Source of the DNA: Pseudomonas azotoformans
GTDB lineage: Bacteria > Pseudomonadota > Gammaproteobacteria > Pseudomonadales > Pseudomonadaceae
Assembly (NCBI RefSeq): GCF_900103345.1
Contig: NZ_LT629702.1
Location: forward strand, 1,736,001-1,800,000
Direction: 5' to 3'
Length of the DNA: 64,000 nucleotides
Position 1 is the stretch's first letter. Every line of letters starts with the position of its first letter. The position numbers and the translations under genes are program-made. Shown here in pieces: positions 1 to 8,974 of this stretch. The notes under the pieces were generated by a model. The model did no database searches. It was not told where the DNA came from and saw only the letters and a list, made by a program, of their open reading frames with translations.

Positions 1-614
1 TCTTCTTCGCCACGGAACAGTTCGCTGCCGATCACCACCGCCACATCCTGGGGCTGCGCCGGCAGCCAGCGCGACATCAGGTAGGCGGCCGTCTGGCCGG
101 CGGTGCGGTTGTCCATGCCAACGTAGCCGATGCGCTCGCTTTGCGGCAGGTCCGTGACCAGCGTCACCACCGGAATCCCCGCCGCGATCAGTTGCTTGAC
201 CGCCAGGTTCACCGCCGGCTCATCGGCGGCCTTGAGCACCACGCCCTGGCTCCCGGTGTCCAGGCAGCGCAGCAGTTGGTCGCGCATGGCCTGGGGTTCG
301 ATCTCTTCGAAAAGGTGAAAGCGCGGGGCAATGCGGAACGGCGCCAGGCTGCCCAGTTGCGCGGTGATCGCCGTCTGTACCGCCGTACTGAAGCGCTTGG
401 GCGTGTGCATGATCACATCGACGTGGAACGTGCGCCCCACCGCCAGGCCGTTTTTCTCCTGGGACTCCAATTCCTCCAACGCCTGCTCGATACGCCGCCG
501 GGTCTGCGCATGCACGCTGCCGCGCTGATGCAGCACGCGGTCGACCGTGGCTTTGCTCACACCGGCCTGGGTCGCCAGCTGTTTGATGGAGAAGTGTTTG
601 GCGCGTTCGAGCAT
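1..614 (-). CDS. LacI-family transcriptional regulator (C-terminus off left edge)
   Basis: Reading the reverse strand from the ATG at 614 gives an open frame to the window edge, about 204 residues. The N-terminus is a LacI-type helix-turn-helix (IKQLATQAGVSKATVDRVL) followed by a hinge and the start of a periplasmic-binding-protein-like sensor domain (residues about 60 onward, with VDVIMHTPKRF and later GYVGMDNRTAGQTAAYL). It should bind a sugar-like ligand and control the divergent SDR/dioxygenase/binding-protein genes that start 126 bp away. The intergenic region contains a tandem TTGAGGTGTTTTT-like repeat (about 624-650) that could be part of the control region. The C-terminus lies outside the window. 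Confidence 0.9.
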   Translation of the reverse strand, partial: MLERAKHFSIKQLATQAGVSKATVDRVLHQRGSVHAQTRRRIEQALEELESQEKNGLAVGRTFHVDVIMHTPKRFSTAVQTAITAQLGSLAPFRIAPRFHLFEEIEPQAMRDQLLRCLDTGSQGVVLKAADEPAVNLAVKQLIAAGIPVVTLVTDLPQSERIGYVGMDNRTAGQTAAYLMSRWLPAQPQDVAVVIGSELFRGEE

Positions 615-739
615 GGGGCCTCACTTGAGGTGTTTTTGAGGTGTTTTTTGGGTATTACTGAGGTTTTGCAATGCTAGTCTCAGTTTTGTCCGGCGTCGAG
701 CCGGGCGATGCACAACAACAAAAATTCCGGGAGAACTGC

Positions 740-1576
740 ATGCCTAACACCGATCTAGCCACGTCGTTCAGCGGCCAATATTTTGTCGTCACCGGCAGCA
801 CCCAGGGCCTGGGCGCGGCGGTGGCCCGTACCCTGGCAAGCCGTGGCGCCGCCGGGCTGATCATCTGCGGGCGACGTCGCGCCCAGGGCGAAGAGCAGGT
901 GCGGCAGTTGGCCCAGCTGGATTGCCAGGCGTTTTTTGTCGAGGCAGACCTGGAGAAGGTCGAGGACTGCCGCGCGATCATCGATGCGGCGCGCACCCAT
1001 TTCGGCACCTTGCATGGACTGGTCAACTGCGCCGGGATGTCGGATCGCGGCACCATCCTGGACACCTCGCCGGAATTGTTTGATCGGCTGATGGCGGTGA
1101 ATGTGCGGGCGCCGTTTTTCCTGATGCAGGAAGCGCTGAAGCTGATGATCAGTAAAGGCGTAGAAGGCGCGGTGGTGAACATCCAGAGCGTCACCGGGCA
1201 TGGCGGGCAATCGTTCCTGAGTGCCTATGCCGCGTCCAAGGGCGCGCTGGCGATCCTCACCAAGAACGTGGCATTCAGCGCCCTGCGCAATCGCATCCGG
1301 GTCAATGGCCTGAACATCGGCTGGATGGACACGCCCCACGAAGATGACATCCAGCGCCAGTACCACGGTGCCCAGGATGGCTGGCTGGAAAAGGCCGAGC
1401 GCGCACAGCCGTTCGGGCGCCTGCTCAAGCCTGAAGAAGTGGCGCGCAGCGTGGCCTTCCTGCTGTCCAGCGAGTCGGGAATGATGACCGGCTCGGTGAT
1501 CGATCTGGAACAAGGCGTGGTCGGCTGTACCGACGGCGGCAGCCCGCAACCGAATCAGGCGCTGGGAGGTGTGTGA
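740..1576 (+). CDS. SDR-family NAD(P)-dependent oxidoreductase
   Basis: A 278-residue short-chain dehydrogenase. It has the cofactor-binding TGSTQGLG motif (residues 18-25), NCAG near residue 96, and the Ser150 / Tyr163-x3-Lys167 catalytic set (YAASK). An upstream in-frame start exists at 671, but the ATG at 740 is preferred because a GGGAG ribosome site sits just before it and the SDR fold begins at once. The stop overlaps the next start (TGATG), so it is translationally coupled to the dioxygenase. With a LacI regulator and sugar-binding protein beside it, oxidation of a sugar or polyol is likely; the substrate is unknown. Confidence 0.88.
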   Translation: MPNTDLATSFSGQYFVVTGSTQGLGAAVARTLASRGAAGLIICGRRRAQGEEQVRQLAQLDCQAFFVEADLEKVEDCRAIIDAARTHFGTLHGLVNCAGMSDRGTILDTSPELFDRLMAVNVRAPFFLMQEALKLMISKGVEGAVVNIQSVTGHGGQSFLSAYAASKGALAILTKNVAFSALRNRIRVNGLNIGWMDTPHEDDIQRQYHGAQDGWLEKAERAQPFGRLLKPEEVARSVAFLLSSESGMMTGSVIDLEQGVVGCTDGGSPQPNQALGGV

Positions 1577-2709
1577 TGGCGGCGTTCGTGACGGAACAGG
1601 CCGTGCGCCTGGCGGACTTCAGCGAGATCTGTGCGCAGCGCGTGAGCCGGGAAGATTACCCCCTCTGCGCTGAAGTACAGAGCAATGTGCCGATCTATCA
1701 GGCCCACACCCTGCGCAACAACGACCGCCTGGCGGTGATGAATGAACTGCACCGCCTGTTCCGCGAGGGGCCTGGGGTGATGGTGGTGCGCCAGGCCTAC
1801 GAAGACCTGGAGGTGGTCGACCGCCACAGCCGGGTGTTCGAGGCGATCTTCGCCCATGAGGCGGCGCAGGGCGTGGCGGCCGATCACTTTGCCAAGGCTG
1901 GCAGCAACGGGCGCATCTGGAATTCATTGCAGAAAGCCGCGTTGCAGTCGCCGGAATCCTTTGTGGAGTACTACGCCAACCCGCTGCTGGGGTTGATCGC
2001 CGAGGCGTGGCTGGGGCCGAGCTACCAGGTCACGGCGCAGGTCAACGTGGTGCATCCCGGTGGCCAGGCCCAGCAACCGCACCGTGACTACCACCTGGGC
2101 TTTCAGACCAATGATGTAGTGGAGCGCTTTCCCCTGCCCCTGCACCTGCTGTCCCAGTACCTGACGTTGCAAGGCGCGGTGGCGCACTCGGACATGCCGC
2201 TGGAAACCGGCCCGACCCAGTTGCTACCGTTTTCCCAGCAATACGCCCTGGGTTACCTGGCGTGGCGGCGTCCGGAGTTTATCGACTACTTCCAGCAGCA
2301 CGCCGTGCAACTGCCGCTGAACAAGGGCGACCTGCTGTTCTTCAACCCGGCGCTGTTCCATGCCGCCGGCACCAACCGCACAGCCGACCGCCAACGCATG
2401 GCCAACCTGTTGCAGATTTCCTCGGCGTTCGGCAAGCCCATGGAAGCCCTCGACCGCGACCGCATGATGCTGGCGGTGTACCCGGCCTTGCTGGACAACA
2501 CCGCACTGGATGCCCAGGCCGTGGCGGCGGTGATCGCCTGCACCGCCAACGGCTATTCCTTCCCCACCAACCTCGACACCGACCCGCCCTTGAAGGGCCT
2601 GGCCCCGCAAACCGCGCAGCAACTGATGCAGCAAGCCCTCGACGAACGCTGGCCATTCCCGGCGTTTGCCGCTGCCGTGGAGCAACTGCGGACCAAGCGC
2701 CAGGCGTGA
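1576..2709 (+). CDS. Phytanoyl-CoA dioxygenase (PhyH) family protein
   Basis: A 377-residue Fe(II)/2-oxoglutarate-dependent oxygenase of the PhyH family. The metal triad is visible: His169-Arg-Asp171 (QPHRDYH) and distal His262 (LFHAAGTNR), with Arg267 as probable 2-oxoglutarate ligand. A GTG three bases upstream (1573) could also start, but the ATG at 1576 overlaps the SDR stop and has GGGAGG at good spacing. It probably hydroxylates a small polar substrate taken up by, or made next to, the SDR and binding protein; PhyH relatives act on many substrates, so none is assigned. Confidence 0.85.
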   Translation: MAAFVTEQAVRLADFSEICAQRVSREDYPLCAEVQSNVPIYQAHTLRNNDRLAVMNELHRLFREGPGVMVVRQAYEDLEVVDRHSRVFEAIFAHEAAQGVAADHFAKAGSNGRIWNSLQKAALQSPESFVEYYANPLLGLIAEAWLGPSYQVTAQVNVVHPGGQAQQPHRDYHLGFQTNDVVERFPLPLHLLSQYLTLQGAVAHSDMPLETGPTQLLPFSQQYALGYLAWRRPEFIDYFQQHAVQLPLNKGDLLFFNPALFHAAGTNRTADRQRMANLLQISSAFGKPMEALDRDRMMLAVYPALLDNTALDAQAVAAVIACTANGYSFPTNLDTDPPLKGLAPQTAQQLMQQALDERWPFPAFAAAVEQLRTKRQA

Positions 2710-2750
2710 ACCCTCTGTTTCAACAACAACAAAAACAACGGAGCACCATC

Positions 2751-3674
2751 ATGAAGAAGCAACTCCTTGCGGCACTCCTGACCCTGGCGATAAGCCCCTG
2801 GGCGCTGGCCGATATCCGTATCGGCGTGAGCATCGCCCAGGTCGACGACGTCTTCCTCGCGCAGATGCGTGACTACATGGCCGCCCACGCCAAGCAACTG
2901 CCCGGCGTGACCCTGCAATTCGAAGACGCCCAGGGCGACGTGGTGCGCCAGCTCAACCAGGTGCAGAACTTCACCGCCCAGGGCATGGACGCGATTATCG
3001 TCAACCCGGTGGACACGGCCGCCACGCAAAAGATGACCGCCAATGCCCAGCAAGCCAAGACGCCGCTGGTGTACGTCAACCGCCGCCCGGATGCCCAGCA
3101 GTTGCCACCGGGCGTGGGGTATGTGGGCTCGGACGAGGTCAAGGCCGGTGAAATCCAGATGCGCTACCTGGCGCAAAAGATGGGCGGCAAGGGCAACCTG
3201 GCGATCATGCTCGGGTTGCTCTCCAACAACGCCACGCACAATCGGACGCTGGGGGTGAAGACCGTGCTCAAGGAGTACCCCGACATCAAGATCGTCGAGG
3301 AACAGAGCGCGGAATGGCAGCGCAGCAAAGCGATTGACCTGATGAACAACTGGATCGTATCCGGGCGCAAAATCGACGCGGTGGCGGCGAACGCGGATGA
3401 GATGGCGATCGGCGCGGCCATGGCGATCAGCCAGGCGGGCATGCAGCCGGGCAAGGATATCCTGGTAGCCGGCAGCGACGGCGGGGCTGCCGGGCTGGAT
3501 GCGGTGAAGAAAGGCCAGTTGCTGGTGACGGTGTATCAGGACAACAAGGGCCAGGCCGTGGGCTCGATTGACCTGGCGGTGAAGATGGTGAAGAAGGAGC
3601 CGTACACGGCTGAACTGACCATTCCCTATCAGCAGATCACCAAGGACAACTACCAGGCCTTCCTCAACCCTTGA
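2751..3674 (+). CDS. Sugar ABC transporter periplasmic substrate-binding protein
   Basis: A 307-residue periplasmic binding protein of the ribose/inositol class. The signal peptide spans residues 1-20 (MKKQLLAALL...ALA), followed by IRIGVSIAQVDDVFLAQM, typical of the Peripla_BP_4 fold. The start follows a short AACGGAGCACC ribosome site; longer upstream frames run through the dioxygenase gene and are not credible. No permease or ATPase follows; the next gene is on the other strand. Partner transporter genes are therefore either left of the window or elsewhere. The sequence recalls inositol- or rhizopine-type binding proteins, but the ligand is inferred only. Confidence 0.88.
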   Translation: MKKQLLAALLTLAISPWALADIRIGVSIAQVDDVFLAQMRDYMAAHAKQLPGVTLQFEDAQGDVVRQLNQVQNFTAQGMDAIIVNPVDTAATQKMTANAQQAKTPLVYVNRRPDAQQLPPGVGYVGSDEVKAGEIQMRYLAQKMGGKGNLAIMLGLLSNNATHNRTLGVKTVLKEYPDIKIVEEQSAEWQRSKAIDLMNNWIVSGRKIDAVAANADEMAIGAAMAISQAGMQPGKDILVAGSDGGAAGLDAVKKGQLLVTVYQDNKGQAVGSIDLAVKMVKKEPYTAELTIPYQQITKDNYQAFLNP

Positions 3675-3704
3675 GCCAAACGAACCTGCTGTGACGAGCT
3701 AGCC

Positions 3705-3732
3705 TGTTGTGGCGAGCGGGCTTGCCACAACA
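3705..3732. terminator. Hairpin between convergent genes
   Basis: The arms TGTTGTGGC and GCCACAACA flank a 10-base loop, between the binding-protein stop (3674) and the convergent small membrane protein (stop at 3759). It resembles a degenerate half of the local REP family and may act as a bidirectional terminator. Confidence 0.5.
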
Positions 3733-3758
3733 AGCCCTCTCACCACAGGGCGTTTGCG

Positions 3759-4079
3759 TCATCCGGTATTCTCGCTGAACGGTTCAAGCCCATTCAGCAC
3801 CAGATAAAGCAACGGCCCCACCGACACAAACACCGCGGTCAGCACAAAATACGGCACCAGCGAAGCCATCGACCGCCCGCGCCGCCGCGCATCCCGGTAC
3901 ATCCACACACACGCCAACACCGCCATCAAATACAGGTCGATCACCACTTGCGCAGTGTCCGGCCGCGACATCAATTCGCGCCCGAACGCCAGCAGCGACT
4001 GCTCGGCCGTCAGCAGCGTGAACAGGGTGTACGACGAAAACAGCAGCAAACCGGCCAGCGCAACACGGGATCTTTTCAT
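3759..4079 (-). CDS. Small membrane protein, DUF2834-like
   Basis: A 106-residue protein with three hydrophobic segments (about residues 5-25, 45-62 and 72-95) separated by the basic stretch YRDARRRGRS, typical of a small inner-membrane protein. Length and layout fit the DUF2834 family, whose function is unknown. The start MKRSR is chosen over a 10-residue upstream extension because GGGTTCTTCC-type spacing and the membrane segment fit it better. It diverges from the XRE regulator 83 bp away, which may control it. Confidence 0.6.
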   Translation of the reverse strand: MKRSRVALAGLLLFSSYTLFTLLTAEQSLLAFGRELMSRPDTAQVVIDLYLMAVLACVWMYRDARRRGRSMASLVPYFVLTAVFVSVGPLLYLVLNGLEPFSENTG

Positions 4080-4162
4080 GGGTTCTTCCTTGGGGTGATG
4101 AAGGCCCACGTTAGTGATAAGGTTCGGCCCCTCGCAATGACCTCGGAGGTCATGATTCCGCC

Positions 4163-4951
4163 ATGGACACCCCTGCCACCGCCGGCGAACAGCTGCGCCA
4201 CTTGCGCCGGCAAGCCCGGCTCAGCCAGCTCGACCTGGCCCTGATCACCGGTGTGTCCCAGCGCCACCTCAGTTGCCTGGAAACCGGCCGCGCCAAGCCA
4301 AGCCCAGGCACCTTGCACAACCTGCTGACGGCACTGGAAGCCCCCCTCGACCAGCGCAACCGCGTGTTCCTCGCCGCCGGCTACGCCCCGCGCTACAACG
4401 CCACGCCCCTCACGTCACCAGGGATGGCCGCGATCCGCGAAGCGGTCAGCCATGTGCTGCACGCCAACAACCCCGCGCCGGCCATCCTGCTGGACAGTCA
4501 GTGGCAGGTGCTGGCCGCGAATGCCAGCACCGCCGTGCTGTTTGAGCTGGTGGGCATCCCGTCCGACTCAGCCGAGGGCTTGAACCTGCTCACCACGCTG
4601 TTGCAGCCGGGCGGCCTGGGCGATCACCTGATCAACGCCGACGAGATCCGCACCCTGGCCTGGCAACGCGCTACCCGTGAGGCGCTGGGCAATCCTGAAC
4701 TGGCCGCCCTGCTGGCGCGTTTGCCGGCGCCGGCCAGCACCGAGCTGCCCACCGACATGCCACCGCTGGTGCTGACGCGCATCCGCTCAAGCCGGGGCGA
4801 ATTGAGTTTTCTGTCCACCTTCACCACCTTCGGCATGCCCCAGGACATTACCCTCTCCCCCCTGCGCATCGAACATCTGATTCCCGCCGACGACGCCACC
4901 TGGCAGGTGATGCGTGCGGCCTACGCGGATTATGCCGCGCTGGTTTTGTGA
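4163..4951 (+). CDS. XRE-family regulator with MmyB-like ligand-binding domain
   Basis: A 262-residue regulator. Residues 8-70 form an XRE helix-turn-helix (LDLALITGVSQRHLSCLE). The rest matches the MmyB-like domain, with the usual WQVLAAN segment near residue 110 and the C-terminal FGMPQDITLSPLRIEHLIPAD region. Such proteins commonly regulate an adjacent oxidoreductase or hydrolase gene. Here the neighbours are a divergent small membrane protein and a downstream amidase, so either may be the target. Confidence 0.85.
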   Translation: MDTPATAGEQLRHLRRQARLSQLDLALITGVSQRHLSCLETGRAKPSPGTLHNLLTALEAPLDQRNRVFLAAGYAPRYNATPLTSPGMAAIREAVSHVLHANNPAPAILLDSQWQVLAANASTAVLFELVGIPSDSAEGLNLLTTLLQPGGLGDHLINADEIRTLAWQRATREALGNPELAALLARLPAPASTELPTDMPPLVLTRIRSSRGELSFLSTFTTFGMPQDITLSPLRIEHLIPADDATWQVMRAAYADYAALVL

Positions 4952-5008
4952 AATATCTGTACGTAGACTGCCGCCATACCCCCACTTGAAGGCGGCGAAA
5001 AAAACGTG

Positions 5009-6715
5009 ATGCAAGTTACCGAAGTCTCCATTGCCCAATTGCGCGCGGCGCTTGAATCCGGCCAGACCACGGCCGTTGAACTGGTAAAAGCCTACCTGGC
5101 GCGGATCGATGCCTATGACGGTCCGCACACCGCCACCGCCTTGAACGCCGTGGTGGTGCGCAACCCCGCAGCGCTCGACGAAGCCGAGGCGTCCGATGCA
5201 CGCCGGGCCAAAGGCGAAACCCTGGGGCCTTTGGATGGCATTCCCTACACCGCCAAGGACAGCTACCTGGTCAAGGGCCTGACCGCAGCGTCCGGCAGCC
5301 CGGCGTTTGCCGACCTGGTCGCCCAGCGCGATGCGTTCACCATCGAACGCCTGCGCGCCGGCGGCGCCATCTGCCTGGGCAAGACCAATATGCCGCCGAT
5401 GGCCAATGGCGGCATGCAGCGTGGCGTGTATGGCCGGGCGGAAAGCCCGTATAACGCCGACTACCTGACGGCACCGTTTGCTTCAGGCTCATCCAACGGG
5501 GCCGGCACTGCGACGGCGGCGAGCTTTGCGGCGTTTGGCGTGGCCGAAGAAACCTGGTCCAGCGGACGCGGCCCGGCGTCCAACAATGGCCTGTGTGCCT
5601 ACACCCCGTCCCGTGGGGTGATTTCGGTGCGCGGCAACTGGCCGCTCACGCCGACCATGGACGTGGTGGTGCCGTACGCGCGCACCATGGCCGACCTGCT
5701 GGAAGTGCTCGACGTGGTGGTGGCCGAAGACCCGGACACCCGTGGCGACCTGTGGCGCCTGCAACCCTGGGTGCCGATCCCGAGCGTCACCTCGGTGCGC
5801 CCGGCTTCTTACGCTGACCTGGCCGTGACTGCCGAATCCCTCGCCGGTAAACGCTTTGGCGTGCCACGCATGTACATCAATGCCGACCCCGACGCCGGCA
5901 CCAGCGAAAAACCCGGCATCGGCGGCCCCACCGGGCAAAAGATCAACACCCGCGCCAGCGTCATCGACCTGTGGAACGACGCCCGCCAAGCGTTGGTGGC
6001 CGCCGGAGCCGAAGTGATCGACGTGGATTTCCCGCTGGTGTCCAACTGCGAAGGCGACCGCCCCGGCGCGCCCACCGTGTTTACCCGTGGGCTGGTGTCC
6101 AAGGAATTCCTGCACGATGAACTGTGGGAACTCTCGGCCTGGGCCTTCGATGATTTCCTGCGTGCCAACAACGATCCGGCGCTCAACCGCCTGGCGGATG
6201 TGGACGGGCCGAAGATCTTCCCCCACGATCCTGGCACCCTGCCCAATCGCGAAGACGACCTTGCGGCCGGCATGGACGAATACGTGCGCATGGCCGAGCG
6301 TGGCATCACCCCGTGGGACCAGATCAGCACCGTCCCCGATGGCCTGCGCGGCCTGGAACAGACCCGCCGGGTCGACCTGGAAGACTGGATGGACAAGCTT
6401 GGCCTCGACGCCGTGCTGTTCCCCACCGTGGCTGACGTAGGCCCGGCGGATGCCGATGTGAACGAAGCCTCCGCCGACATCGCCTGGAGCAACGGCGTGT
6501 GGGTGGCCAACGGCAACCTCGCCATCCGCCACCTGGGCGTGCCGACCGTCACCGTGCCCATGGGCGTGATGGCGGATATCGGCATGCCGGTGGGGCTCAC
6601 CTTTGCCGGGCGCGCCTATGATGACTCGGCGTTGCTGCGCTTTGCGTCGGCCTATGAAGCCACCGGCAGCAAACGCCTGATTCCACCGCGCACGCCCCCG
6701 CTGGCAGCTGACTAA
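5009..6715 (+). CDS. Amidase (amidase-signature family)
   Basis: A 568-residue amidase-signature hydrolase. The catalytic Lys is in GIPYTAKDSY (Lys83), the cis-Ser lies in ASGSSNGAG (about residue 161) and the nucleophile is probably Ser185 in TWSSGRGPAS. The usual TGGSIRxPA is replaced by TWSSGRGPA, marking a divergent subgroup. A GTG three bases upstream is an alternative start. There is no signal peptide, so it is cytoplasmic. It hydrolyses a carboxylic amide of unknown identity. It lies 57 bp after the XRE regulator and is followed by a REP pair. Confidence 0.88.
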   Translation: MQVTEVSIAQLRAALESGQTTAVELVKAYLARIDAYDGPHTATALNAVVVRNPAALDEAEASDARRAKGETLGPLDGIPYTAKDSYLVKGLTAASGSPAFADLVAQRDAFTIERLRAGGAICLGKTNMPPMANGGMQRGVYGRAESPYNADYLTAPFASGSSNGAGTATAASFAAFGVAEETWSSGRGPASNNGLCAYTPSRGVISVRGNWPLTPTMDVVVPYARTMADLLEVLDVVVAEDPDTRGDLWRLQPWVPIPSVTSVRPASYADLAVTAESLAGKRFGVPRMYINADPDAGTSEKPGIGGPTGQKINTRASVIDLWNDARQALVAAGAEVIDVDFPLVSNCEGDRPGAPTVFTRGLVSKEFLHDELWELSAWAFDDFLRANNDPALNRLADVDGPKIFPHDPGTLPNREDDLAAGMDEYVRMAERGITPWDQISTVPDGLRGLEQTRRVDLEDWMDKLGLDAVLFPTVADVGPADADVNEASADIAWSNGVWVANGNLAIRHLGVPTVTVPMGVMADIGMPVGLTFAGRAYDDSALLRFASAYEATGSKRLIPPRTPPLAAD

Positions 6716-6727
6716 ACGCGGTCAAAC

Positions 6728-6818
6728 ATGTGGGAGCGGGCTTGCTCGCGAATACGGTCCTTCAGCCACAAATAGGCTGACTGATCCACCGCTTTCGCGA
6801 GCAAGCCCGCTCCCACAT
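6728..6818. repeat. Paired REP palindrome
   Basis: Inverted arms ATGTGGGAGCGGGCTTGCTC... (6728-6752) and its complement (6794-6818) flank 41 bp. This is the common Pseudomonas fluorescens REP doublet, mobilised in trans by REP-associated tyrosine transposases. It lies between the amidase and the convergent CPBP gene. Confidence 0.9.
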
Positions 6819-6836
6819 TTTCGCCTGTGTTTCAGA

Positions 6837-7574
6837 TCAGGCGATGTGGGGCACGGCAATCAACAGGATTGCCGTGCCATGGGTCAGCGTCGCCGCCAGC
6901 ACTCCATGGCGCATGCGCACCAACGCACAGGCCAGCCCCTCCAGCAGGGTAAACAACAACACCGGCCACCCCAGTTGAGTCACGCTCAAGGCCAGGAACG
7001 TATGGCAGGCCGCAAAGGCTACGCTGCTGATCAAAGCTGCACGCAGCGGTGCTACATGCTGCTCCAGATAGCCCTGTAGAAAACCGCGAAACAGCACCTC
7101 CTCCAACGCATTGGCACCATAGGCCAACACGACCATGCCCGGCAGCCATACCCAATAACCCACAAGCGCTGACGCTTCGATGCCCTGGTACAACCGCAGC
7201 GGCACACCGATCAAACCGCCCACCGCGAGCCCGATCATCAGTCCCGCGACACGCGGCCCCCTGGACCAGACGATCAGCGCCGCCAAGTCAGGTGCCACCC
7301 GCACAAGCGCCGTAATCAACAACACCGAAAAACTGCCCAACGCTGCCAGCACCAAGGTGTTGGCCGTGAAGGCAAGCTGCACCTCGCTGCCCAGCGACCA
7401 CAAGCCCAACGGCGTCATCACATCGCGCATCAGCACGAACGCCATCAACAGAATCAGGATGCGCAACGCCGTCAGCGACTTGGGCGTGAGGGCGAACCAC
7501 AGGCCGAACAACAGCAGCCCCGGTGCCAGGTACGTGCTGTAGTGGATCAATACCACCATGCCTTGGGTAATCAT
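6837..7574 (-). CDS. CPBP-family intramembrane metalloprotease
   Basis: A 245-residue polytopic membrane protein with about six to seven hydrophobic segments. It carries the CPBP (type II CAAX-prenyl-protease-like) motif 1 EEVLFRG (Glu158-Glu159, Arg163) and motif 2 His191 in ACHTFLAL, which together bind the catalytic metal. Bacterial members are linked to membrane-protein cleavage and self-immunity to bacteriocins, but no bacteriocin gene is seen nearby. Its start lies just before the end of the RidA gene on the same strand, so the two may be co-transcribed. Confidence 0.85.
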   Translation of the reverse strand: MITQGMVVLIHYSTYLAPGLLLFGLWFALTPKSLTALRILILLMAFVLMRDVMTPLGLWSLGSEVQLAFTANTLVLAALGSFSVLLITALVRVAPDLAALIVWSRGPRVAGLMIGLAVGGLIGVPLRLYQGIEASALVGYWVWLPGMVVLAYGANALEEVLFRGFLQGYLEQHVAPLRAALISSVAFAACHTFLALSVTQLGWPVLLFTLLEGLACALVRMRHGVLAATLTHGTAILLIAVPHIA

Positions 7575-7581
7575 CGATCGC

Positions 7582-8052
7582 TCAGCCGTGCGCCAGCGCG
7601 ATCATGTCGATCTCCACCGCCGCCGACTTCGGCAGCTGCATCACGCCAATCGAGGTACGCGTATGCACCCCGGCGCTGCCGAGAATCTCGTGCAACAGGT
7701 CCGACGCGCCGTTGGCCACTTCACTCTGCTGATCAAAATCCTCGGCACTGCGCACGTACACGGTGATGCGCGGGATGGCCTTGATCTGGTCCAGCGAACC
7801 CAGGGCCTGCTGGAGCAACCCCAGGCAGCGCAACGCGCTGATGCCGGCAGCGACTTGCGCCTGGGCGAGGGTCAGGCTGTCACCGACCTTGCCCGGCAGC
7901 ACGATGGCATCGCCGACACGCGGGATCTGGCCGCTGATGTACAGGTGGTTGCCATCGCGGACCAGCGGCGTGTAGTTGCCACCGATCTTGAATTCATTCA
8001 ACTGATAGCCGATGCGCAGTTGCGCGGCCTGGTATTTTTCGTCGCGGGTCAT
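7582..8052 (-). CDS. RidA-family protein (YjgF/YER057c/UK114)
   Basis: A 156-residue RidA-like protein with the family segment LYISGQIPRVGD near residue 40 and IPRITVYVRSAEDF near residue 115. RidA proteins deaminate reactive enamines/imines from PLP enzymes; this longer subfamily (over 150 residues) may have a specialised role. The start MTRDEKY overlaps the upstream DUF6434 stop by 4 bp (ATGA), showing translational coupling. Confidence 0.88.
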   Translation of the reverse strand: MTRDEKYQAAQLRIGYQLNEFKIGGNYTPLVRDGNHLYISGQIPRVGDAIVLPGKVGDSLTLAQAQVAAGISALRCLGLLQQALGSLDQIKAIPRITVYVRSAEDFDQQSEVANGASDLLHEILGSAGVHTRTSIGVMQLPKSAAVEIDMIALAHG

Positions 8053-8267
8053 GGGCGTGAATCCTCGTTGCGACGTTGCCACTCATCCACCACGTCGCCC
8101 AGGGTCTTGGGCCTATCGTTGCGAATCCAGGCCATGAAGGGCCGGTCGAACTTGAACCCTGGGCCGCAGTGCTCAAGCATGAAGCGGCGAACGTTCTGAG
8201 TGTTTTTGTAGTGCGGGGTAACGGGAGTGGTGCGGGTGATGGGGTCGCTGTGCCAGTCAAAATCCAT
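8049..8267 (-). CDS. Small DUF6434-like protein
   Basis: A 72-residue soluble protein, MDFDWHSDPI... with conserved-looking TQNVRRFM and FKFDRPFMAWI segments, matching what I recall of DUF6434. Function is unknown. It overlaps the RidA start by 4 bp, so the two are made together. A longer frame upstream adds 25 residues, but without a better ribosome site and with a poorly conserved look. Confidence 0.65.
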   Translation of the reverse strand: MDFDWHSDPITRTTPVTPHYKNTQNVRRFMLEHCGPGFKFDRPFMAWIRNDRPKTLGDVVDEWQRRNEDSRP

Positions 8268-8514
8268 GTTGTCTCTCGGGCGCCGTGGGGTTTCGGCGCT
8301 AGCATAGCGATGTGCTACCCGCGCAGGAAGCAAGGTGTGCACTGGTTGATGTCTTAGGACATCACATAAGTCGACGACCTTTTTGCAGCGCGATAAAGCC
8401 GAATCTTTTCAGGATATTTCAAAATTTCACTTTCCTTCCCCATCTGAAATATTGCATGGTTGTACGACGACTTAACCCGTCGTACCAGCCTCCAACAACA
8501 ATAAGGAAACACCC

Positions 8515-8946
8515 ATGCAAAACGTCAAAGTGCTGATCGGTTTTCTGTGCCTGTTCAGCGGCTATGTCGCAGCAGCGCCTGCCCCTGCCGAAAAGGACGT
8601 GGCCCAAGCGGTCGACCAACTGACCCAAGCCATGTTGCACCTGGACCTCAAGCAGCTTCACGCGCTGACGTCCGACAAGCTCACCTACGGTCACTCCAGC
8701 GGCAAGGTGCAGAACAAAGACCAATTCATCGCCGACCTGGAAACCCACACCAGCGCGTTCAAGACCCTGGAAATGCAGAACCAGACCATCACCCTGCAAG
8801 GCGACACCGCACTGGTGCGCAACCACTTCCACGCTCTGGCCGTTAACAGCGGTGTAGAAGTGCCCACCGATATCGACAACTTCCAGGTCTGGCAGAAGCA
8901 AAAAGGCAAATGGCTGCTGATCGGACGTCAGGCCTACAAATACTGA
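8515..8946 (+). CDS. Exported NTF2-like (SnoaL/DUF4440) protein
   Basis: A 143-residue protein with a signal peptide (residues 1-22, ending YVAAAPA) and an NTF2-like cone fold: the helix DQLTQAMLHLDLKQLHALTSDKLTYGHS followed by strands ending DNFQVWQKQKGKWLLIGRQ. Periplasmic DUF4440 proteins bind small ligands or are minor hydrolases; no substrate is evident. An AATAAGGA ribosome site precedes the start. It stands alone between the RidA operon and the convergent MocR gene. Confidence 0.75.
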   Translation: MQNVKVLIGFLCLFSGYVAAAPAPAEKDVAQAVDQLTQAMLHLDLKQLHALTSDKLTYGHSSGKVQNKDQFIADLETHTSAFKTLEMQNQTITLQGDTALVRNHFHALAVNSGVEVPTDIDNFQVWQKQKGKWLLIGRQAYKY

Positions 8947-8974
8947 TGCCCAGCGGTGAGCCGCTGACCCCGGC

